A DNA stretch of 36,988 nucleotides from an uncultured Opitutia bacterium (lineage in GTDB: Bacteria; Verrucomicrobiota; Verrucomicrobiia; Opitutales; JABJCN01): positions 1-36,988 of the forward strand of contig CAJWWL010000003.1 in the NCBI GenBank assembly GCA_913048125.1, in the 5' to 3' direction. Position numbers and translations under genes: made by a program. Shown here in pieces: positions 30,996-36,988 of this stretch. The notes below the pieces were generated by a model. The model worked only from the letters and a program-made list of their open reading frames with translations. It had not been told where the DNA came from and made no database searches. The number at the start of each line of letters is the position of its first letter. The stretch's first letter is position 1.

Positions 30996-32153
30996 ATGGA
31001 TAACGAGCAACTGAATCGCTACAGTCGGCACATTCTTCTTCCCGAAATGGGAGTGGAGGGACAGGAAAAACTGCTTGCGGCCAAAGTATTGCTGGTGGGC
31101 GCAGGCGGCTTGGGTTGTCCTGCGGCATTGTATCTTGCTGCGGCAGGTGTAGGTCGCATTGGTATCATCGATTTCGACAAGGTAGACGCCTCCAATCTCC
31201 AGCGCCAAGTCCTCTACTCAACAGCGGATATCGGTAAGTACAAAGTGGATGTGGCTAAGGAGCGTATTCAGGCGTTAAATCCAGATGTCCAAGTGGATTG
31301 CATTCGTGAACGCTTGAATTCTGACAATGCGCTAGAACTTTTTAGTCAGTATGATCTTGTAGTGGACGGTACAGATAACTTTGCGACCCGTTATCTTGTA
31401 AATGACGCCTGTGTTCTAACCGGTACGCCCAACATCTATGGAAGTATCTTCCGTTTTGAGGGACAGATGACCATATACGCTCACCCAGAAGGGCCTTGCT
31501 ATCGTTGTTTATTTCCCGAACCACCTAGCCCCGGGGAGGTGCCGAATTGTGCGGAAGGTGGGGTGCTTGGAGTCCTGCCTGGAATGGTTGGTGTTGCCCA
31601 GGCTACCGAGGCGATCAAGCTGATTCTTGGTCAGGGTCAACCTCTTTTAAACCGAATGCTTATCTACGATGCCCTAGAGATGAGATGGAAGGAACTTAAG
31701 ATTAAACGTGATCCACATTGTCCAGTCTGCGGGGATAAGCCTAGTGTAACTGAACTGATTGATTACGAGGCGTTCTGTGGAGGCGCCAAACAAGAACCAG
31801 AAGTTGAAGAGGTTTTGCCTGAAGATGGTATTGTGCAATTGGATGTCGGTTCAGCAGCAAAGATGCTGGAGCAATCTGAACCACCTACGCTTGTAGATGT
31901 GCGAACGGACATGGAATGGCAGATTGCTCGAATCTCCGGAGCGAGGCTGATCCCGCTTCAAGAGTTCGGTGAGCGCTGGCGGGAATTAGATGGATTGCAA
32001 GATCATCCTATTATCCTTCAGTGCCATCATGGGATGCGAAGCTATCAAGCTGCAATGTTCCTTAAAGAAAAAGGATTCAATACGCTCTATAATTTAGTTG
32101 GGGGTATTGATTCTTGGTCCGAACAGATCGATCCAGAGGTAGCTCGCTACTGA
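30996..32153 (+). CDS. moeB: MoeB/MoeZ-type sulfurtransferase: E1-like adenylyltransferase plus rhodanese
   Basis: The protein has 385 residues from ATG 30996; a TTG two codons earlier is less likely. The adenylation domain is complete: arginine finger Arg11 in NRYSRHILLPEMG, GAGGLG at 35-40, IDFD at 58-61, NLQRQ at 67-71, catalytic Asp127 in DGTDN, PNC (Cys185), and zinc cysteines 168/171 and 242/245. A C-terminal rhodanese domain (about 275-385) has the active-site loop CHHGMRS with Cys343. It would adenylate the MoaD Gly-Gly tail and supply sulfur from a persulfide. It lies 12 bp after the degenerate E1 gene and is followed after 6 bp by tctA. Confidence 0.9.
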   Translation: MDNEQLNRYSRHILLPEMGVEGQEKLLAAKVLLVGAGGLGCPAALYLAAAGVGRIGIIDFDKVDASNLQRQVLYSTADIGKYKVDVAKERIQALNPDVQVDCIRERLNSDNALELFSQYDLVVDGTDNFATRYLVNDACVLTGTPNIYGSIFRFEGQMTIYAHPEGPCYRCLFPEPPSPGEVPNCAEGGVLGVLPGMVGVAQATEAIKLILGQGQPLLNRMLIYDALEMRWKELKIKRDPHCPVCGDKPSVTELIDYEAFCGGAKQEPEVEEVLPEDGIVQLDVGSAAKMLEQSEPPTLVDVRTDMEWQIARISGARLIPLQEFGERWRELDGLQDHPIILQCHHGMRSYQAAMFLKEKGFNTLYNLVGGIDSWSEQIDPEVARY

Positions 32154-32159
32154 TATCAA

Positions 32160-33635
32160 ATGTTCGAGCAAGTACTGACAATTGAAGGCTTTTGCCTCGT
32201 AGCGCTTGGGACACTTCTCGGTATCACGGTTGGTGCAGTGCCGGGACTGACAGGCGCAATGCTGATTTCGTTGTCCTTGCCTCTGACCTTCTCGATGGAA
32301 GGAACCTCTGCGATGCTTTTGCTGGTCTCAATGTATGTGGGCGCGGTCAGTGGTGGTTTGATTTCAGCAACTTTATTGAGGATGCCTGGTACACCTGCCT
32401 CGGTTATGACGACTCTCGATGGTTATCCTATGGCTCGTCAGGGAAAAGCCAGACGAGCTCTCGTGCTAGGAGCAGGCGCATCTCTGTTTGGAGGTTTGAT
32501 TTCGTGGGGTTTTCTTGTGCTATTGGCAAAGCCGGTCTCTGAGTTATCGACTCGTTTTGGACCGTTTGAATTCTTTTCTTTGGTTCTCATGGCTTTAGCG
32601 ATGATTGCTGGTTTAGGCGGGTCCAGTGGTGTTCTTCGCGGTTTGTTTGCAGGGGCATTGGGAATGCTGGCCGCCATGCCTGGTTTATCCCCAGCAACTG
32701 GTGACCCTCGGTGGACATTTGGTATACCAGCCATGTCCGACGGCTTTAAGCTATTGCCAGTACTCATCGGTTTATTTGCCATTAATCAGGTACTCCGAGA
32801 ACTTCTCGGCCTTGCGGGTAAACCTGAGGAGTTAGGAGGTCAGTCCGAAAGAAGTATGCCTAGAGTGGGGGACTGGTTTCGACAGGTGGGGAACATGCTT
32901 CGTTCATCTTGCATTGGGACTTGGGTAGGTATTCTTCCTGGTGCAGGTGCCAATGTGGGTTCGGTCCTTGCGTACTCTGCGGCCAAGGGTATGTCGAAGC
33001 AGTCGGATAAGTTCGGCACTGGTTGTGACGAAGGTGTGGTTGCCTCAGAGTCGGCTAATAATGCCACTGTGGGAGGTGCCTTGATTCCTCTTGTAGCTAT
33101 GGGTATACCGGGAAGTCTAATTGATGCTATTCTCCTAGGAGCCTTTGTCTTACATGGGTTACAGCCCGGGCCATTACTTTTTCAAAACCATCCCGAAGTT
33201 GTGGACTCGATTTTGGGTGCTGCCTTGGTGGCCAATCTACTGATGTTCGCAATCATGTTCTGGTTGGCGCGTTGGATTGCCAAGCTGGCCTTTGCCCCAA
33301 GAGCTGTGCTTCTCCCAATGGTAGTCGTTTGCAGTGTGGTGGGTGCCTTTGCATTATCCAATCGTATGTTCGACGTCTGGGTTATGCTGGCCTTCGGTCT
33401 AGTGGGTTTCGTCCTTGAGCGCGGACGCATTCCCTTGGCACCATTTGTTATCGGCTTCGTGCTGGCACCGATTGCAGAGGAAAACCTTGCTGCGGGTCTC
33501 ATGGCCTCAGGAGGAAGTCTTGCTCCTATGTTTACACGTCCCGTCTCCCTTTTATTTATAATTGCGGCAGTCGGCCTGCTACTTGGCCCGATCTTGCTTC
33601 AGCGAAGAAAACTTGTTCCAACCAAAGAAGCCTAA
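32160..33635 (+). CDS. tctA: TctA-family membrane transporter subunit (lone)
   Basis: This 491-residue, very hydrophobic protein has the TctA (tripartite tricarboxylate transporter large subunit) signatures. GAVPGLTG lies near residue 26, and the repeated half carries GILPGAGANVGS near 258 and AMGIPGS near 315. It forms about 10-12 membrane helices in two related halves. TctA normally works with a small TctB and a periplasmic TctC binding protein to take up tricarboxylates and related anions; neither is present here. It starts 6 bp after moeB and overlaps the sulfatase start (TAATG), so it is part of the same operon. The substrate is unknown. Confidence 0.85.
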   Translation: MFEQVLTIEGFCLVALGTLLGITVGAVPGLTGAMLISLSLPLTFSMEGTSAMLLLVSMYVGAVSGGLISATLLRMPGTPASVMTTLDGYPMARQGKARRALVLGAGASLFGGLISWGFLVLLAKPVSELSTRFGPFEFFSLVLMALAMIAGLGGSSGVLRGLFAGALGMLAAMPGLSPATGDPRWTFGIPAMSDGFKLLPVLIGLFAINQVLRELLGLAGKPEELGGQSERSMPRVGDWFRQVGNMLRSSCIGTWVGILPGAGANVGSVLAYSAAKGMSKQSDKFGTGCDEGVVASESANNATVGGALIPLVAMGIPGSLIDAILLGAFVLHGLQPGPLLFQNHPEVVDSILGAALVANLLMFAIMFWLARWIAKLAFAPRAVLLPMVVVCSVVGAFALSNRMFDVWVMLAFGLVGFVLERGRIPLAPFVIGFVLAPIAEENLAAGLMASGGSLAPMFTRPVSLLFIIAAVGLLLGPILLQRRKLVPTKEA

Positions 33636-35035
33636 TGAATGCGAAACGCCCAAACCTTCTATGGTATTGTACTGACCAACAACGATTTGACACCATACGT
33701 GCCCTCGGAAACGAGTATGTCCGCACGCCTGTTCTGGATCAACTCGTGTCTCAGGGTACCGCTTTTACTTATGCATATTGTCAAAGTCCTATCTGTACCC
33801 CGAGTCGTTCGAGCTTTATGACTGGGCTCTATCCGTCGCGGCTACACAACACTCGCAACGGGAACGACACTTTTCCTGAAGGCCCTGAATTGATATCCAA
33901 GCTTTTAGCTGATGCTGGCTATGATTGTGGTCTCGTAGGCAAATTCCACCTTGTGAGTGCAGGTAAGCGTACCGAGCCGCGTCTCGATGATGGTTTTCGT
34001 TACTGGAAACATAGCCATGCCCCTAGAGATGATTGGCCCGAAGGCCACGACTATGCTGAATGGGTCAGAGAAAAGGGGGGAGACCTAGATGCACTGCGCA
34101 ATGATCCCGACCGGGTTCCTCGAGAATTTCACCAGACGACTTGGGCAACCGATCGCTCCATCGAATTCATACAGCAAGAACGGGAAGGTCCTTGGATGCT
34201 CAATGTGAATGTCTATGACCCGCACCCTCCTTTCATACCGCCCAAAAGTTACGCAGATGAATTCAACGCCGAGGATATGCCCGGACCACATTTTGAGTCT
34301 TCTGAACTCGAGCAACAGGCGCGACTCGCCGATGTGGACTTTCAAAATCAAGTACTAACGCCTGAAGAACATGAGGCTAAGGAAAAGCAGGCACTTTACT
34401 ATGCTATGATTGCGCTGATTGACGATGAGTTCGGTCGTCTTCTGCAGGCACTGGAGGACTCTGGTCAGCGTGATAATACGGTCATCATTTTTACCAGTGA
34501 CCACGGGGAAACGCTTGGTGACCATGGTCTCATGTACAAGGGTTGTCGTTTTTACGAAGGACTCGTCCGCGTACCTCTTATTTTCTCTTGGCCCGGCCAG
34601 TTCGAAACAGACTTACGAAGTGAGGGTCTTGTAGAACTCCTCGATATGAGTGCCACACTACTTGAACTGGGCGGCGTCGACCTGCCAGAATCTTTTCAAG
34701 GTCGTAGCCTTCTTCCCATTCTCAGAGGAGAACAGGATTCTGCTCATTTTCGAGAGTCCGTACGTTGTGAGTACTTCGACGCTTTAGATCCCCACTTCAC
34801 CGGTGGTACTGGTTCTTACGGAACAATGTATCGAAATGAACGCTACAAACTAGTTGTCTACCATGGTAAAGGTCAGGGTGAACTCTACGATCTAGATGAA
34901 GACCCTTGGGAGCACAATAACCTCTGGGATCATCCCGATGCTCAGAGTGTCCGTAACGAACTACTCTACAAGAGCTTCGATGCTCACGTATTGTTAACTA
35001 CTGATGTCGGTTCCCGACGGATTGCTCCTATGTAG
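33635..35035 (+). CDS. Cytoplasmic sulfatase (Cys-type, formylglycine)
   Basis: The 466-residue sulfatase has no signal peptide: MNAKRPNLLWYCTDQQR starts directly with the metal-site strand. The sulfatase signature CTPSR at 54-58 gives Cys54, the residue oxidised to formylglycine by a maturase encoded elsewhere. GKFHL near 102-106 and a FTSDHGETLGDHG metal-site segment near 288-300 complete the fold. Such cytoplasmic members resemble choline-sulfatase or phosphonate monoesterase-like enzymes, acting on small imported sulfate esters. The start overlaps tctA by one base (TAATG), so the transported anion could be its substrate. Phosphonate or phosphate-ester activity remains possible. Confidence 0.85.
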   Translation: MNAKRPNLLWYCTDQQRFDTIRALGNEYVRTPVLDQLVSQGTAFTYAYCQSPICTPSRSSFMTGLYPSRLHNTRNGNDTFPEGPELISKLLADAGYDCGLVGKFHLVSAGKRTEPRLDDGFRYWKHSHAPRDDWPEGHDYAEWVREKGGDLDALRNDPDRVPREFHQTTWATDRSIEFIQQEREGPWMLNVNVYDPHPPFIPPKSYADEFNAEDMPGPHFESSELEQQARLADVDFQNQVLTPEEHEAKEKQALYYAMIALIDDEFGRLLQALEDSGQRDNTVIIFTSDHGETLGDHGLMYKGCRFYEGLVRVPLIFSWPGQFETDLRSEGLVELLDMSATLLELGGVDLPESFQGRSLLPILRGEQDSAHFRESVRCEYFDALDPHFTGGTGSYGTMYRNERYKLVVYHGKGQGELYDLDEDPWEHNNLWDHPDAQSVRNELLYKSFDAHVLLTTDVGSRRIAPM

Positions 35036-35230
35036 TCTCGGTGAAAAATCTCTTCTCTTGAGCACATAATCTACTCCGAGAATTAAGGACTTCAATTATT
35101 AGGTGATGGGGGTGCATTAAAAACGGCTTTCGCAATCTCAACAGGCACTTGCCGAAGTAGAGATTGTTGCATGACTCGTCTTCTGAATCATCTGGTGTCG
35201 ATTGCTCCATAACTCAAAATAGTAAGCAAT
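35036..35230. other. 195 bp intergenic spacer between two sulfatases
   Basis: No gene is supported here. TCTCGG (35036-35041) and CCGAGA (35076-35081) are complementary but 34 bases apart with no T-run, so a terminator is not established. The downstream sulfatase must have its promoter here or read through from the operon; no clear -10/-35 pair or Shine-Dalgarno sequence is visible. Confidence 0.3.
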
Positions 35231-36826
35231 ATGAGCCGATTTAACATATCTCTTTACGTAGCATTTAAATTCTTGCTGATAGCAACGACGACAATAAATG
35301 CCGCTCATACCAGTCTCCCTGAAAAGCCCAATTTTATCTTCGTCATGACCGACGATCAGGGCTATGCTCCCATTGGTGCACATGGGCATCCTTGGATCCG
35401 GACACCCAACCTCGATAGAATGCATGGCGATTCGATTCGATTCGACCGATTCATGGTGGGTTCGACTTGTGCGCCGAGTCGTGCTGGATTGATGGCGGGA
35501 GACTACAGTATTCGTAATGGTGTAACCCATACCATCTATGAACGCGAAAGACTACGTCTCGAAGCAATAACACTTCCTGAGATTCTCAAGAAGGCTGGAT
35601 ACCTCAACGGTTACTTCGGTAAATGGCACCTCGGTGATGAGGACCCTTATCAGCCGGAGAATCGTGGGTTTGATGAGAGCTTTATTCATGGAGCCGGTGG
35701 TATCGGTCAGAAGTTTCCTGGTTCATGTGCAGACGTGCCTGGAAACACATACTTTGATCCCGTCTTTCGACACAACGGCAAATTTGTTAAAACAAAGGGC
35801 TACTGCACAGATGTGCTTTTTAAAGCGACTTTGGGATGGATCAAATCCGTCAAGGACAAGAAGCAACCATTTTTCGCATATCTCTCACCAAATGCACCAC
35901 ACAGCCCCTTCATCGCACCTCCGGAATACCAAAAGTATTACGAGGATCTTGGTTTCGGAAGTAAGCCTGCTGGATTCTACGGTATGATTGAGCACATCGA
36001 CATGAACATTGGCGTCTTGATGGACAAGCTCGAGGAATGGAAATTACTGGAGAGTACGGTAGTGATCTTCACTTCAGATAACGGTATGACTCGAGGCGGT
36101 TCTGGTCTCATTGGTTTTGAAGGCCAACCCCAGGTCGAACTTGGTCGAAAACAAGACGGTTCCGTCATGATGTCCTACAATGCAGGCATGAAAGGCTTAA
36201 AGGGAACTGCTCATGAAGGCGGAGTGCGCGTACCCTTTTTTGTGAAGTGGAAAGGGCAGATCAATAGAGGTGAGACTCGCGAACAGGTGGCGAGTTACCT
36301 CGATGTCCTTCCAACTCTCGCAGATTTGGCTGGTTCACCGATTCCGCTCCGCCAAAAGTTTAAAGGTCGCAGTCTGGTTCCACTGTTATTTGACGCAAAT
36401 TCCGAATGGGAAGAGCGATATCTCTTTGAGCACGTCACTCGTTGGCCACACAAGGCTAACCCTGATGATTACAAATGGCAGAAGTACTCGGTTCGAAGTC
36501 ATCGCTTTCGGTTGGTCGAAGATGCGCTTTATGATATGAAAAACGATCCTGGACAAAATAAGGACGTAAGTACGCAATTTCCCGAAATTGCAAAACGGAT
36601 GAAGGATGCCTACGAGAAGTTTTGGAACGAGGCTAGACCACTCATGGTTAACGAAGACGTCCCCCTTGCTGAGCTTCGTCCTTATCATTTTAATTATTTC
36701 AAGCAGGAGAAAGCTGAAGGTATACCTTTGTGGCAGGAACCTGTAATAACCATGCCTTCCTCCTACGTTCCAACTACCTACCCGGAGAAGCTACCTGAGA
36801 AGAAGAAAAGAAGACTACGCAAATAG
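35231..36826 (+). CDS. Secreted sulfatase (Cys-type, formylglycine)
   Basis: The 531-residue protein has a signal peptide (about 1-25, ending NAA) and an arylsulfatase-type fold. The metal-site DDQG is at 41-44. The signature CAPSR at 80-84 gives Cys80 as the future formylglycine. GKWHLGD at 130-136 and a FTSDNGMTRGG segment near 278-288 follow. This family typically removes sulfate from polysaccharides or glycosaminoglycan-like polymers outside the cytoplasm. It differs in length and signature from the upstream sulfatase (CTPSR), so it is not a recent copy. The C-terminus ends in a Lys/Arg-rich tail (KKKRRLRK). It lies 195 bp after the operon. Confidence 0.88.
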   Translation: MSRFNISLYVAFKFLLIATTTINAAHTSLPEKPNFIFVMTDDQGYAPIGAHGHPWIRTPNLDRMHGDSIRFDRFMVGSTCAPSRAGLMAGDYSIRNGVTHTIYERERLRLEAITLPEILKKAGYLNGYFGKWHLGDEDPYQPENRGFDESFIHGAGGIGQKFPGSCADVPGNTYFDPVFRHNGKFVKTKGYCTDVLFKATLGWIKSVKDKKQPFFAYLSPNAPHSPFIAPPEYQKYYEDLGFGSKPAGFYGMIEHIDMNIGVLMDKLEEWKLLESTVVIFTSDNGMTRGGSGLIGFEGQPQVELGRKQDGSVMMSYNAGMKGLKGTAHEGGVRVPFFVKWKGQINRGETREQVASYLDVLPTLADLAGSPIPLRQKFKGRSLVPLLFDANSEWEERYLFEHVTRWPHKANPDDYKWQKYSVRSHRFRLVEDALYDMKNDPGQNKDVSTQFPEIAKRMKDAYEKFWNEARPLMVNEDVPLAELRPYHFNYFKQEKAEGIPLWQEPVITMPSSYVPTTYPEKLPEKKKRRLRK

Positions 36827-36988
36827 TTCTCTAATATTCACTTTCAATTAATCACTATCACTCTTCGAAGATTATTATCGCTTTTGATATACTCTTCTAC
36901 TGTCCTGAAACGCAGCAAAGACCACTACTGTAGTGTTTGTGCGGTCCATTTGGAAGCCTACGAATAAAGCCATGATTCGTATCGAAAA
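36827..36988. other. Terminal intergenic region with a palindrome and possible next start
   Basis: The region after the last sulfatase holds no complete gene. CACTAC-T-GTAGTG at 36923-36935 is a perfect odd palindrome with six-base arms and could be an operator. An ATG at 36972 (M-I-R-I-E) runs off the window end and may start the next gene, but five codons are too few to support it. Confidence 0.3.

Noticed and set aside
35036-35081. Terminator after the first sulfatase from TCTCGG and CCGAGA
   Set aside because: The arms are 34 bases apart and no T-run follows.

Overview
The window looks like a chromosomal segment from a member of the PVC superphylum, more likely Verrucomicrobiota than Planctomycetota. 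The evidence is the gene content. There are two sets of planctomycete-type cytochrome/DUF1549/DUF1553 (PSD1) proteins with DUF1501 and PPC-domain partners, one PVC-type CxxCH heme-binding propeller protein, a DUF4399 protein and two sulfatases. GC content looks moderate, and most starts lack a clear Shine-Dalgarno sequence. Nearly all of the window is coding. No gene-free stretch exceeds about 200 bp, and I saw no tRNA, rRNA, CRISPR array, insertion sequence or phage gene.

Layout. (1) 1-3201, plus strand: the 3' end of one esterase, an intact tandem esterase, then a 4-hydroxyproline epimerase-type racemase and a DadA-like FAD oxidoreductase, which would carry out the first two steps of trans-4-hydroxy-L-proline catabolism. 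(2) 3273-15297, minus strand, read right to left: an enolase-superfamily enzyme, a D-2-hydroxyacid dehydrogenase, a very large cytochrome/WD40/DUF1549/DUF1553 fusion, DUF1501, a PPC-domain protein, then (after a 122 bp gap) the PVC-type heme protein and DUF4399. (3) 15397-26411, plus strand and divergent from region 2: an SDR-like NAD-binding protein, then a second DUF1501, PPC and PSD1 set, with the cytochrome/WD40 part encoded separately and carrying a coiled-coil tail of about 500 residues. (4) 26501-35035, plus strand: a tight operon with ATGA and TAATG overlaps. It encodes a tandem-domain ModA-like binding protein, a permease with a large extra domain, an ATPase, MoaD, a degenerate ThiF/MoeB-like E1, a canonical MoeB-rhodanese, a lone TctA-type permease and a cytoplasmic sulfatase. 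(5) 35231-36826: a secreted sulfatase.

How the parts may work together. Regions 2 and 3 read outward from a shared 99 bp spacer. Each starts with catabolic, NAD-linked or enolase-type genes and continues into one copy of the same secreted cytochrome machinery, which suggests one substrate regulon with two variants of an envelope system. Region 4 combines uptake of a molybdate- or tungstate-like oxyanion with sulfur-carrier activation. The most unusual points are the degenerate E1 beside a complete E1, the duplicated binding protein with cysteines at positions where ModA has oxyanion-binding serines, and the TctA and sulfatase genes attached to a cofactor operon. Functions are assigned from motifs and family memory; no database search was run.
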